Shown here in pieces: positions 13,533 through 21,376 of a stretch of DNA of 39,458 bases. Source of the DNA: JANWLD01 sp036276695. GTDB lineage: Bacteria > Patescibacteriota > Saccharimonadia > Saccharimonadales > 2-12-FULL-41-12. Both the position numbers and the translations under genes were made by a program. Within the stretch, counting starts at the first letter, position 1; each line of letters starts with the position of its first letter. Under the pieces are notes generated by a model, which had not been told where the DNA came from, ran no database searches, and saw only the letters and a program-made list of their open reading frames with translations. The stretch lies in the NCBI GenBank assembly GCA_036276695.1, contig DASUOI010000024.1, forward strand, positions 1-39,458, given 5' to 3'.

Positions 13533-14261
13533 ATGGCAGGACATAGCAAATGGGCCAAAATTCATAGGGGCAAAGCTATAGAGGATGCCAAGCGCGGCGC
13601 TATTTTTACAAAGCTTGGAAATAATATAGCTGTTGCTGCTCGCGGGGGCGATGACCCTGATTTAAACTTTGTTTTGAGGTTGGCTATAGACAAAGCCAAG
13701 CAGGCTAATATGCCGGCAAATAATATACAGCGGGCGATTGACCGCGGTAGCGGCAAGCTTGGCGGAGATCAGATCCAGGAAGTGATGTACGAAGGCTATG
13801 GACCTGGAGGTACAGCCGTACTGGTAGAGTGCGCCACGGATAACATAAACCGGACTTATCCGGCCGTCAGGCTGGCTTTCACAAAGCATGGAGGTAATAT
13901 TGCCGAAAAAGGTGCGGTTGCTTTTCAATTTGAGCGAAAAGGCGTCATCAGGGTTAAAGGTACAGGCGAAGACCAGCTAATGAATATTTTAGAATCCGGC
14001 GCTGAAGATGCAGTGGAAGAAGACGGCGAAACTACGGTTTATACAAACCCTAAAGAACTGACAAAAGTTCGCGATGGACTGCGGAAACAAGAAATCGAAA
14101 TTATTGAAGCGGGCTTAAGTTACGAACCGACCAGTACCGTCGATATTAACGACAAAGCTACAGCAGGCAAGGTCTTAAGACTCATGGAAGCACTGGACGA
14201 TATAGATGATGTGAGCGAGACCTATACCAACTTTAATATCCCCGATGAATTCTTAGAATGA
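13533..14261 (+). CDS. yebC: YebC/PmpR family protein (TACO1 family)
   Basis: YebC proteins bind nucleic acid or the ribosome: they act as transcription regulators in some bacteria and as translation factors for proline-rich stretches in others. The conserved start MAGHSKWAKIHRGK is present, followed by FTKLGNNIAVAARGGDDPD, NMPANNIQRAIDRGSGK and VMYEGYGPGGTAVLVE, then FERKGVIRV and the C-terminal domain with MEALDDIDDVSETYTNFNIP. At 242 residues it is the family length. AGGAG lies 8 bases before the ATG. It is the usual partner of the ruv genes in bacterial chromosomes and overlaps the next gene by 4 bases. Confidence 0.96.
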   Translation: MAGHSKWAKIHRGKAIEDAKRGAIFTKLGNNIAVAARGGDDPDLNFVLRLAIDKAKQANMPANNIQRAIDRGSGKLGGDQIQEVMYEGYGPGGTAVLVECATDNINRTYPAVRLAFTKHGGNIAEKGAVAFQFERKGVIRVKGTGEDQLMNILESGAEDAVEEDGETTVYTNPKELTKVRDGLRKQEIEIIEAGLSYEPTSTVDINDKATAGKVLRLMEALDDIDDVSETYTNFNIPDEFLE

Positions 14262-15079
14262 AATCTTATACCTCAGAACTGGCTTTCGCCCAGAAAATGG
14301 CTAGCGAAGCCGGAAAAATAATGAAAAGATATTTCCGTTCACAAGATATAGACACGGAATGGAAGGCTGATCATACACCGCTGACAATCGCGGATAAGAA
14401 AATCAACGATCTGCTGATTGAGCAGGTAGAAAAGCACTATCCCGACCACGGTGTCATTGGCGAAGAAGATAGTTATATGGAGGAGAGAGACATGGTCTGG
14501 GTTGTAGATCCGATTGACGGCACTGCTCCTTACAGCCTGGGAATTCCCACCAGCACCTTCTGCTTAGCTTTGGTTGATCGTAAGGACGGACAGCCGGTCA
14601 TAGCTGTTGTTTACGATCCTTTTTTGGACCATCTATATACAGCTACAAGAGGAGAAGGTGCTTACCTGAACGGAAAAAAACTTAAAGCCTCGTCTGTTGA
14701 GAATTTTCATCATAGCTACTTGGCAGTTAATGGTTTTGTTAAGAAAGTAGAAAACGGCAAAGTTCTGATTAGGCCCGGAAAACTAATGGAAAGAATTCGC
14801 CAATCTCACGGCGGCAAGTGCTTAACTTTTCAATCGCATGTTTATACAGCGATGAAAGTTGCTTCCGGGGAGCTTGTCGGTTCTGTTTTGGCTTTCGGAT
14901 CCCCTTGGGATGCTGCGGCCGCATCACTGATTGTTGAGGAAGCTGGCGGATTGGCTACTGATTTAAATGGAAAAAAGAGGCGCTATGACGAATTTGCTAA
15001 CGGTACAGTCGTAGCAGCTAACAGCAAAATACTTGATATATTGATTTATGAAATAAAAAAATCGGCAGAAGACAAGTGA
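14258..15079 (+). CDS. Inositol monophosphatase family phosphatase
   Basis: This is a Mg-dependent phosphatase fold. Motifs: GEED (residues 68-71), VVDPIDGTAPY (DPIDGT at 84-89) and SPWDAAAASLIVEEAGG (the WDxAA motif near 216). These supply the metal and phosphate ligands. Family members act on inositol phosphates, fructose-1,6-bisphosphate, histidinol phosphate or 3'-phosphoadenosine 5'-phosphate; the sequence alone does not say which. At 273 residues it is normal in length. It overlaps yebC by 4 bases (ATGA) and ruvC by 4 bases, so the order yebC-IMPase-ruvC is one operon. Confidence 0.9.
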   Translation: MKSYTSELAFAQKMASEAGKIMKRYFRSQDIDTEWKADHTPLTIADKKINDLLIEQVEKHYPDHGVIGEEDSYMEERDMVWVVDPIDGTAPYSLGIPTSTFCLALVDRKDGQPVIAVVYDPFLDHLYTATRGEGAYLNGKKLKASSVENFHHSYLAVNGFVKKVENGKVLIRPGKLMERIRQSHGGKCLTFQSHVYTAMKVASGELVGSVLAFGSPWDAAAASLIVEEAGGLATDLNGKKRRYDEFANGTVVAANSKILDILIYEIKKSAEDK

Positions 15080-15552
15080 AAATCCTAGGGATTGATCCAG
15101 GGACAGGAATATTAGGTTTTGGCGTGATTGAGAAAAAATCATCAAGACTGTCCATGCTGGATGCCGGAGTCATACGGACTACTTCGAAACAGAGCGACGG
15201 TGAAAGGCTTAAAATCATCTACGATGAACTAGCCGGAATCATCAAGCAAAATAAGCCTGATGTACTGGCTGTCGAAAAGTTATTTTTTGCGCAAAATGTG
15301 ACAACAGCCATGAGCGTATCGCAGGCCAGGGGCGTCGTAATGCTTTGCGGGGTACAAAGCGGATTATCAGTATTTGAATATACTCCTTTGCAAATAAAAC
15401 AGGCCATTACAGGTTACGGACGGGCGGATAAAGCACAAATCCAGCAGATGGTGAAGAATATTTTGAAGCTTGATGATATACCGAAACCTGATGATTGCGC
15501 CGATGCCCTGGCTTGCGCCATAACCCATGCCATGACCAGCCACTATGCTTAA
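15076..15552 (+). CDS. ruvC: Holliday junction endonuclease RuvC
   Basis: RuvC cuts Holliday junctions after RuvAB branch migration. The RNase H-like fold shows the catalytic acids: Asp in ILGIDPGTGILGFGV (residue 7), Glu in VLAVEKLFFAQN, and the C-terminal DDCADALACAITH pair. YTPLQIKQAITGYGRADKAQ is also typical. Length 158 is normal. The start is GTG, overlapping the preceding stop as GTGA. A nested palindrome follows the gene, separating it from ruvA. Confidence 0.96.
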   Translation: MKILGIDPGTGILGFGVIEKKSSRLSMLDAGVIRTTSKQSDGERLKIIYDELAGIIKQNKPDVLAVEKLFFAQNVTTAMSVSQARGVVMLCGVQSGLSVFEYTPLQIKQAITGYGRADKAQIQQMVKNILKLDDIPKPDDCADALACAITHAMTSHYA

Positions 15553-15565
15553 ATAAACCATAAAA

Positions 15566-15605
15566 AACTTGCAAAACAGGTCCGGCCGGACCAAAATTGC
15601 AAGTT
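15566..15605. terminator. Nested inverted repeat between ruvC and ruvA
   Basis: AACTTGCAA (15566-15574) pairs with TTGCAAGTT (15597-15605) around a perfect 14-base palindrome GGTCCGGCCGGACC (15579-15592). It is followed by an AT-rich stretch but no strong U run. It could end the yebC-ruvC transcript, or be a protein-binding site. Confidence 0.5.
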
Positions 15606-15634
15606 AATTTATATTTGAAAAGATGTACACAATG

Positions 15635-15640
15635 TATAAT
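15635..15640 (+). promoter_or_regulatory. -10 box (TATAAT) of ruvA-ruvB
   Basis: A perfect TATAAT ends 8 bases before ATG 15649; there is no Shine-Dalgarno sequence, so ruvA is probably translated from a leaderless mRNA. Confidence 0.6.
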
Positions 15641-15648
15641 AAGTAGCA

Positions 15649-16230
15649 ATGATCGCCTACCTTGAGGGAGTAATCCGAGAAAAGAATATTGACAGCGTAG
15701 TGATTGACGTAAACGGCGTGGGTTATGGCGTTAAAGTTACTCTAAATGACATTGTTAATTTGAAGGGCAACGAGAAAGTAAAGCTGCACATCTACGAAAA
15801 TATACGCGAAGACATGCATGATTTATACGGGTTTGTTGACGCCTCAAGTCGGCGTCTTTTTGAACTGCTTCTGACTGCGAAAAACGTTGGTCCAAAGGTT
15901 GCCCTAGCAGTTATGAGTATTGATAAGGAAGAGGCAATACGCTCAGCCATAGCCGGCGGCGATGTAGAGCTTATAAAAAGCGCGAAACATGTCGGCAAAA
16001 GAGCAGCCGAACAAATTGTAGTTGAACTGCGCGATAAAGTCGGGCTTCAAGCCGGCGAAGATGCTGAAGGGGTTGTAACGCGCGGAAGCGCAAACACCAA
16101 GGACGAAGCTGTCCAGGCTTTGATTTCCCTAGGGTTTTCGTCCAGCGAAGCTTCGGTGGCGTTATCGGATGTTGATAAAACCTTGCCAACGGAAGAAAAA
16201 GTTAAGCTAGCCTTAAGGACTAAAAGATGA
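15649..16230 (+). CDS. ruvA: Holliday junction branch migration protein RuvA
   Basis: RuvA tetramers hold the Holliday junction and load RuvB. Domain I (OB fold) shows MIAYLEGVIREKNIDSVVID, VNGVGYGV and LYGFVDASSRRLFELL. Domain II has the two helix-hairpin-helix motifs, LLTAKNVGPKVALAVMS and LIKSAKHVGKRAAEQIVVELRDK. Domain III at the C-terminus (DEAVQALISLGFSSSEASVAL) contacts RuvB. Length 193 is normal. The stop overlaps the ruvB start by 4 bases. Confidence 0.96.
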   Translation: MIAYLEGVIREKNIDSVVIDVNGVGYGVKVTLNDIVNLKGNEKVKLHIYENIREDMHDLYGFVDASSRRLFELLLTAKNVGPKVALAVMSIDKEEAIRSAIAGGDVELIKSAKHVGKRAAEQIVVELRDKVGLQAGEDAEGVVTRGSANTKDEAVQALISLGFSSSEASVALSDVDKTLPTEEKVKLALRTKR

Positions 16231-17258
16231 CCGTAGAGAGAATAGTCCAGCCAAAAGCGGACGACGACAACAAAGAAGAAGAATTTGATAATTCCTTGCG
16301 CCCAAAGGATTTTTTGAACTATATAGGCCAGGAACGATTAAAGAAAAACATAAAGCTAGCTATAGACGCGGCCAGGAAACGCAACGAACCAGTTGACCAT
16401 ATTCTGCTGTTCGGTCCGGCCGGTCTCGGCAAGACTACCATGGCTACCGTGATTGCCAATGAAATGGGCGCGCAAATACGTATTACTTCAGGCCCGGCGA
16501 TTGAACGGGCAGGAGATTTAGCCAGTATACTCACCAATCTGGAAGAAGGAGATATTTTATTTATCGATGAGATCCACAGGCTTAACCGCAGCGTGGAAGA
16601 AGTACTTTATTCTGCCATGGAAGATTTTAAATTGGATATTATGTTGGGCAAAGGCCCCAGCGCTAAGAGCATGAGGCTTGATTTGCCCAAATTTACCATA
16701 ATAGGCGCAACTACCAGAACCGGATCGCTTGCTGCTCCTCTGCGCGACCGCTTTGGCCTGCAGCATAGACTGGAATTTTATAATGACCTAGAAATTGCCA
16801 AGATCATTAAACGTTCCGCCGGCATATTGGGAGTTAACATTGACGATAAATCGGCAAGCTACTTGGCGAGCCGGGCAAGGCTTACCCCCAGAATCGCTAA
16901 CAGGTTATTGCGCCGGGTAAGGGATTATGCCGACGTGAACGGGGATGGCATAGTTGATCATTCCGTTTCTAAAAAGGCTATGGGGATGCTAGAGATAGAC
17001 GATCTAGGCCTTGACCCTTCCGATAGGAGGGTTCTGCTGGCCATTATTGATAATTACAAAGGAGGACCGGTAGGTATAAAAACACTAGCGGCTCTTACCG
17101 GTGATGAGCAGTCAACGATTGAAGATTTCTTCGAGCCGTATTTGATACAAGTAGGGTTGATAGAAAGAACACCAAAAGGCAGGAAAGCAACCCATAAAGC
17201 GTATGAACATCTGGACAAAAAATCCAAGAAAAGTTCCAGTCAGGAAAGTTTGTTATAA
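16227..17258 (+). CDS. ruvB: Holliday junction branch migration ATPase RuvB
   Basis: RuvB is the hexameric AAA+ motor of branch migration. Features: LRPKDFLNYIGQERLK near residue 24, Walker A GPAGLGKTT (63-71), Walker B ILFIDEIHRLN, the sensor I segment IIGATTRTGSLAAPLRDRFG with its arginine finger, and the C-terminal winged helix (EIDDLGLDPSDRRVLLAI, YLIQVGLIERTPKGRKAT). Length 343 is normal. It is co-transcribed with ruvA. Confidence 0.97.
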   Translation: MTVERIVQPKADDDNKEEEFDNSLRPKDFLNYIGQERLKKNIKLAIDAARKRNEPVDHILLFGPAGLGKTTMATVIANEMGAQIRITSGPAIERAGDLASILTNLEEGDILFIDEIHRLNRSVEEVLYSAMEDFKLDIMLGKGPSAKSMRLDLPKFTIIGATTRTGSLAAPLRDRFGLQHRLEFYNDLEIAKIIKRSAGILGVNIDDKSASYLASRARLTPRIANRLLRRVRDYADVNGDGIVDHSVSKKAMGMLEIDDLGLDPSDRRVLLAIIDNYKGGPVGIKTLAALTGDEQSTIEDFFEPYLIQVGLIERTPKGRKATHKAYEHLDKKSKKSSSQESLL

Positions 17259-17259
17259 T
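17254..17259 (+). promoter_or_regulatory. Extended -10 box (TGTTATAAT) inside the end of ruvB
   Basis: TATAAT overlaps the ruvB stop codon and ends 8 bases before ATG 17268. No Shine-Dalgarno sequence follows, so the next gene looks leaderless. Confidence 0.55.
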
Positions 17260-17267
17260 CGTGGCCA

Positions 17268-18020
17268 ATGAACAGCGACGATAAAATCCATAATCCCGTA
17301 GAAGAATATATGAAGCACCTTATGGAGCGGGATAAGCCCGACAAGCCGCCGGAAACAATTACTGAGCCTACGAAACACCTGGAAGTTAAAATGGACAGAG
17401 GCGAAGAACACGGCGCATTTAACTCATCCGGCGGAAGCAGGCAGGAAGCTCTCAAAGTAGCCGACGCCATAAAACAGTCGGTTAATCTAAAAAGAAGCTC
17501 AAAAGAAGAGCACATATTCAATATAAGACGACATCCTATGGGAATAATACTTGCATTTTTAGCAGTAATTATCGGCTACGCTGTAGTTTTTTCAGTCATA
17601 GGTTTCTTATTGCCGGGCTTTGCCGATCTAACAGGCTCCGAACTAAGTTCCATAGGGCTCCTGGCAGGTATATCTATGCTGGCGGTCTTTTCCATAGGGC
17701 TTATGTACCTGCTTTTCAAAGCCAGGAGCTATATGCTGCATCGTTTGATATTAACGGACTTAAATATCATTCACATCTTACATACGGGTATATTAGACAA
17801 AAAAATCACAAAGTTGCCAGTTGCAGATGTAGAGAACGTCAAGATACAAAAAACAGGTTTATTTTCCTCAATTTTTAATTACGGAACGATAATTATTGAA
17901 ACAATTGAAGGGCAGAATAATTTTACTTTCAAATACGCTCCGTATCCGGATATCCACGCCAAGGCTGTCAACGATTGCAAGCTAGAATATTTAGCCAGCC
18001 ACAAAATAGCTAGTCTTTGA
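17268..18020 (+). CDS. PH-domain (bPH2-like) membrane protein
   Basis: The first 90 residues are polar and probably disordered. Two membrane helices follow (about 92-115 and 128-150), then a bacterial PH-like domain: MLHRLILTDLNIIHILHTGI, KITKLPVADVENVKIQKTG, LFSSIFNYGTIIIETIEG and FKYAPYPDIHAKAVND. This matches the bPH2 (DUF304) pattern of proteins with unclear function at the membrane. The start is set by the -10 box. The last 11 bases overlap the 3' end of the convergent pilus gene on the minus strand. Confidence 0.75.
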   Translation: MNSDDKIHNPVEEYMKHLMERDKPDKPPETITEPTKHLEVKMDRGEEHGAFNSSGGSRQEALKVADAIKQSVNLKRSSKEEHIFNIRRHPMGIILAFLAVIIGYAVVFSVIGFLLPGFADLTGSELSSIGLLAGISMLAVFSIGLMYLLFKARSYMLHRLILTDLNIIHILHTGILDKKITKLPVADVENVKIQKTGLFSSIFNYGTIIIETIEGQNNFTFKYAPYPDIHAKAVNDCKLEYLASHKIASL

Positions 18021-18324
18021 ACGGATTATCCCGGGCTTCTTTAAAAAGAGATTTCACGGCTATGTTGCGTTTTTCTAGTTTTAATATCTTATCTATGGAC
18101 TGCTCATCCACTATAATCCGCTTAATAGTATTTTCTTGCTGGCTTAGCTGCTCGATTGAGGGTTCTTGAGAGCTGTATTGGTTTATTCTGTAGATTAAAA
18201 ATCCGTTTACGCTCAGGACAAGCAACAGGAAAACAGGTACGATGAACTTTTTAAATTTATATACGAACCTTTTAGCTTGGCCCGGTATCTGTTTGATATC
18301 TATATTGGATAAATCTTTATTCAT
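18010..18324 (-). CDS. Small membrane protein at the end of the pilus operon (104 aa)
   Basis: It has one membrane helix (residues 29-47, IVPVFLLLVLSVNGFLIY) after a basic cytoplasmic part, then an extracytoplasmic helical region ending in EARDNPFKD. It lies 3 bases after the pilO-like stop, in the same operon. Position after pilM-N-O and a terminal Arg-Asp-Asn-Pro-Phe resembling the RDPF-type motif of PilP suggest a pilus alignment role. This is inference; no lipoprotein signal or HR domain is present. Confidence 0.65.
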   Translation of the reverse strand: MNKDLSNIDIKQIPGQAKRFVYKFKKFIVPVFLLLVLSVNGFLIYRINQYSSQEPSIEQLSQQENTIKRIIVDEQSIDKILKLEKRNIAVKSLFKEARDNPFKD

Positions 18325-18327
18325 AAT

Positions 18328-18990
18328 TTATGGCTTTACGAACGCGTTTAATGTTAATGAAAATGTTACATCAGTCCCGTTATTTTCCGGAGTTATGCTG
18401 ATTCTCCCTACATGCGCTGTCCGCCTGTTTGACTCTAGTTTTTCCAGGAAAGTAAGGAATTGGTCGTAACTTACCGGGTCGTTTTCGTCGGTTTCTATAG
18501 TGATTCCAAGAGAGAAAACCCCAGGTATGCCAGAAACAGGCTGGACCTGGGTCAAGGCTTTATTTGTTGCAGCGGGTGAATTCGCAGCTTCTTCAGGGGA
18601 AGTGGAAGTGCTGGCACCCTCCTCCGTGGTAGCTGTTGCTGCTGGCCGGCTGTCTCCCAGTGATGACGGCTGGAAGCTAATACCGCTAAGTCTCACATTG
18701 CTTTCCTGGGCAATCCTGATAATTTCTCTTACGGTTCTTGCCTGGTCTTTATCTTGAGGCACTATCTGCTTAGTTATATCGTTTAGCTCGCTATAGTTTT
18801 CAACATCCTGCTTTGCTTTGATTAATGAGATGCTCTGTTGTTCCAGCACTTTACTGCGAGCTTTTAGTTCGCTGAGTCGTTCAAACTGTTTTTTGAAAAC
18901 CGTATTGCCTAATACGGCAGATCCTATTATTAAACTGCATAGAACAAAGCTTATAATGACCAGACCGTAAAATACTTTTTTAGCGCTCAC
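18328..18990 (-). CDS. pilO: Type IV pilus inner-membrane protein PilO-like
   Basis: The order is a short N-terminus, one membrane helix (residues 8-29), a coiled coil (FERLSELKARSKVLEQQSIS) and then a ferredoxin-like domain split by a long Ser/Thr/Pro/Ala-rich insert (about residues 113-150). It resembles PilO, which with PilN links the PilM ring to the pilus. The insert between the halves of the domain is unusual. The start is GTG, overlapping the pilN stop (GTGA). Confidence 0.8.
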   Translation of the reverse strand: MSAKKVFYGLVIISFVLCSLIIGSAVLGNTVFKKQFERLSELKARSKVLEQQSISLIKAKQDVENYSELNDITKQIVPQDKDQARTVREIIRIAQESNVRLSGISFQPSSLGDSRPAATATTEEGASTSTSPEEAANSPAATNKALTQVQPVSGIPGVFSLGITIETDENDPVSYDQFLTFLEKLESNRRTAHVGRISITPENNGTDVTFSLTLNAFVKP

Positions 18991-19595
18991 TGCTCACCCC
19001 CTATGTAGACAAACTCTGTATTATCGCCGAATAGCACCTTTAGCCTTACGTTGCATGGATATAAAGGCGCATTTTCAGATGCGGCTTCCTCTTCCGGTAC
19101 TTGCGGACACGTTATCGTTTCAATATCGGCTTGCTTGAAAATTTTATTTTGCGGGTCGCTTAAGTTTACTTGTATTTGCGAAGCGGTATTGAAGTCGGTC
19201 GCATAGGCCTGGATGGTCAAACCGCCCTGTAGGCCTTCCAGGGTTATTGATTCTAGGGCTGTTCCCGGGGGTAGGGCTGCCCCAAGCTGTTTAATCAGCT
19301 TTGAAAACAGTATCTCGCGGGATAAAACTTCAAGAACCAGCTTGGTGTTATTAGAGATTTCATTTACTTCGGCCGTAGTTTCTTCAATGTCCTGTTCTTT
19401 TAAGGCGGTCTCTGTTTGTTCAACGTTTTTTGCTTCTCTTTTTATTGCTTGGTCAAGGTACAACCATCCGGCTCCTACGATCATCAAGCTGAAAGCCAGA
19501 GCCACAAGCAGGGCAATGACCCACCTGGACATTGTTCTGTTTCGCTTGGAATAAAACAGAGTCTGCTTATACTTCGGCGGGAGGAGGTTAATCAT
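18987..19595 (-). CDS. pilN: Type IV pilus assembly protein PilN
   Basis: The conserved N-terminus MINLLPPKYKQ, which PilN uses to bind PilM, is present. One membrane helix follows (about residues 25-48), then a coiled coil (REAKNVEQTETALKEQDIEE) and a ferredoxin-like domain (LGAALPPGTALESITLEGLQ). Length 202 is typical. The ATG overlaps the pilM stop by 4 bases. Two cysteines near the C-terminus (ITCPQ and YPCNV) lie outside the cell and could form a disulfide. Confidence 0.88.
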   Translation of the reverse strand: MINLLPPKYKQTLFYSKRNRTMSRWVIALLVALAFSLMIVGAGWLYLDQAIKREAKNVEQTETALKEQDIEETTAEVNEISNNTKLVLEVLSREILFSKLIKQLGAALPPGTALESITLEGLQGGLTIQAYATDFNTASQIQVNLSDPQNKIFKQADIETITCPQVPEEEAASENAPLYPCNVRLKVLFGDNTEFVYIGGEQ

Positions 19596-20656
19596 GCGAA
19601 TATCCTCTTGGGGTTAATAAAAGCCAGCCCCGCCGCAGTTACATACAAGGACTTTTCATTATTGGAGGGTGATTTGCGTTTGTCTGATTCTATCTCTTGC
19701 CAAGGGTCGTAAGCTCTTACAGGTATGCGCAGCATATTTGTCAGATAGTCGCTTAATCCTGGCATATTAGCACCGCCTCCTATGGATACGACTTGGCCGA
19801 TTTTTGACTTGGTTTCCGAGCGGTCTTCATAGTAGCGGACCATTCTTCTTACTTCTCGTACAATCTTATCCAGCTCAGGCTGGAGAGCTTCAATAATCTG
19901 TTTCTGTTTTTTGCTTTTACCCAGCCCGTATTTGGTTTTTATTATATGGGCTTCTTCGTGGTTTACGCCCAGTTTGGCGGCAATTGCTTCGGTGAAAGTA
20001 TCGCCCCCGGCTGGCAGAGTGCTGGAAACCACGTTGGTTCTGTCATGTATAGATATATCAGCGGAGATAAAACCAAAGTCCATTAACACAGCAGGTATAT
20101 CCTTGGTCGCTTGCTGCTGTTCAAAAAGCCGGGAAGCAGCATTAATACTGCTGTCGAACATTACCGGTTCCAAATCAAGTATTTTACATAGGTCAAGATA
20201 CGAATCAATAACTTTTTTAGGTACGCCGACGGCTGAAACTTCAATGTTTTCTTTGTTACGGCTTATTATGTCGTAGTCAATGTACAGTTCATCCCGAGGG
20301 AGGGGAATGTATTGCTCTGCTTCCAAGTTGATAGCTTGCTCAATTTCATCATCAGAAAGACTCGGCAAATTAAAGGTACGGGTATAGGTAGAACTTGTCG
20401 GTATGCTCATAGCGACCCTTCTGGTTGTTATCTCGCCGACTATTTTTTTTGCAAACAGCTCTTTGATTGCGCTTGCCAAAATTTCAAAGTCTACAATAAC
20501 AGAATCCTTTACAGCTTCGCTCTTAAAAGGGTTATAGCCGTAGCCGACAAGCTTGTGGTGTTTACCGTCAGCTTTAACCTGCATTACCTTTATTGACTTG
20601 AAGCCTATGTCCAGGCCAAATATATCTTTGTCTTTATAGAAGTATTTGTTGCTCAT
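19592..20656 (-). CDS. pilM: Type IV pilus assembly protein PilM
   Basis: PilM is the FtsA/actin-like cytoplasmic ring protein of the pilus. Evidence: FGLDIGFKSIKVMQV (ATPase phosphate 1), the PilM-type segments EQYIPLPRDELYIDYDII and VSAVGVPKKVIDSYLDL, VLMDFGFISADISI, TLPAGGDTFTEAIA (phosphate 2) and VVSIGGGANMPGLSDYL (adenosine site). I choose ATG 20656 (354 residues); an in-frame TTG at 20671 would add five residues. TATAGT (20696 down to 20691) is a -10 box for this operon, downstream of the pilA terminator. Confidence 0.9.
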   Translation of the reverse strand: MSNKYFYKDKDIFGLDIGFKSIKVMQVKADGKHHKLVGYGYNPFKSEAVKDSVIVDFEILASAIKELFAKKIVGEITTRRVAMSIPTSSTYTRTFNLPSLSDDEIEQAINLEAEQYIPLPRDELYIDYDIISRNKENIEVSAVGVPKKVIDSYLDLCKILDLEPVMFDSSINAASRLFEQQQATKDIPAVLMDFGFISADISIHDRTNVVSSTLPAGGDTFTEAIAAKLGVNHEEAHIIKTKYGLGKSKKQKQIIEALQPELDKIVREVRRMVRYYEDRSETKSKIGQVVSIGGGANMPGLSDYLTNMLRIPVRAYDPWQEIESDKRKSPSNNEKSLYVTAAGLAFINPKRIFA

Positions 20657-20690
20657 TGCTTTCCCAGCCAAAGCATTTTTGACTCTTTAA

Positions 20691-20696
20691 ACTATA
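20691..20696 (-). promoter_or_regulatory. -10 box (TATAGT) of pilM-pilN-pilO operon
   Basis: TATAGT lies between the pilA terminator and the pilM start, and would give the assembly genes their own transcript, separate from pilA. Confidence 0.4.
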
Positions 20697-20732
20697 GCAT
20701 TTTACAGGTCTTTTGCACACGCTATTATAAAT

Positions 20733-20766
20733 AAAAAAGCCTCGGGATTTAAACCGAGACTTTTTC
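20733..20766 (-). terminator. Rho-independent terminator after pilA
   Basis: Read on the minus strand, GTCTCGG and CCCGAGGC pair around a TTTAAAT loop, with A run before and T run after. The flanking A and T runs could let it work in both directions, but its place right after pilA fits the minus strand. Confidence 0.85.
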
Positions 20767-20782
20767 TTACCCAAGATACCGC

Positions 20783-21259
20783 TTACGGGGTATTTGATCC
20801 TTCTATAACAAAGTTCGCATCTTCGTTTTCTAGGTTAGCTTCTAGGGTAAAGTCTGTACAATCACCGTTAGTTGCTGTGTTATCACAGCCAGCAGGTGAT
20901 GGGACGTAAGAGTATTGGTATGTACTAGAGGTGCCACCTGGTGCTGTAGCAGCGATCGTAGTCGTGCCAGTATTACTTGGATCCTCAAGAAGATCGTCGT
21001 TAAGACCCTGTGCGTTGGCAGTTCGCCAAGTTGCAGTGTTTAGGTCTGTCAATGTTGGATACCTGGAATTTTCAGAGAAATATATTTCCATATGGCTGGC
21101 TATAGATTTTACATCAGACTTACGCTCTGCGTCTCGGCCCTTTTTCTGTACGCCGGTAAATGTTGTTATAACTATTGCCGCGAGTATTCCTATAACGACA
21201 ATTACTATCAAAAGTTCCACTAGCGTGAAACCGCTTTCTTTACGTTTAAGTGAGATCAT
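20783..21259 (-). CDS. pilA: Type IV prepilin (major-pilin-like)
   Basis: The class III signal is clear: a short basic leader MISLKRKESG, then FTLVELLIVIVVIGILAAIV with Glu5 of the mature protein, cleaved between Gly and Phe by a prepilin peptidase (not in this window). The remaining globular domain has DAERKSDVKSIASHMEIYF, YPTLTDL and a terminal Cys pair (AGCDNTATNGDC) forming a likely D-loop. AGGAGGG lies upstream of the ATG and a strong terminator follows, as expected for an abundant pilin. Confidence 0.92.
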   Translation of the reverse strand: MISLKRKESGFTLVELLIVIVVIGILAAIVITTFTGVQKKGRDAERKSDVKSIASHMEIYFSENSRYPTLTDLNTATWRTANAQGLNDDLLEDPSNTGTTTIAATAPGGTSSTYQYSYVPSPAGCDNTATNGDCTDFTLEANLENEDANFVIEGSNTP

Positions 21260-21376
21260 AAGGACCCACCCTCCTTTATTTATTTTTTAATTTTGACCTT
21301 ATCAAACCTAATATTATCTTATGATAAGTATCTGAAGTTGATTGTAACCATAAGAATTATATTAGTCAAGTTGTAG

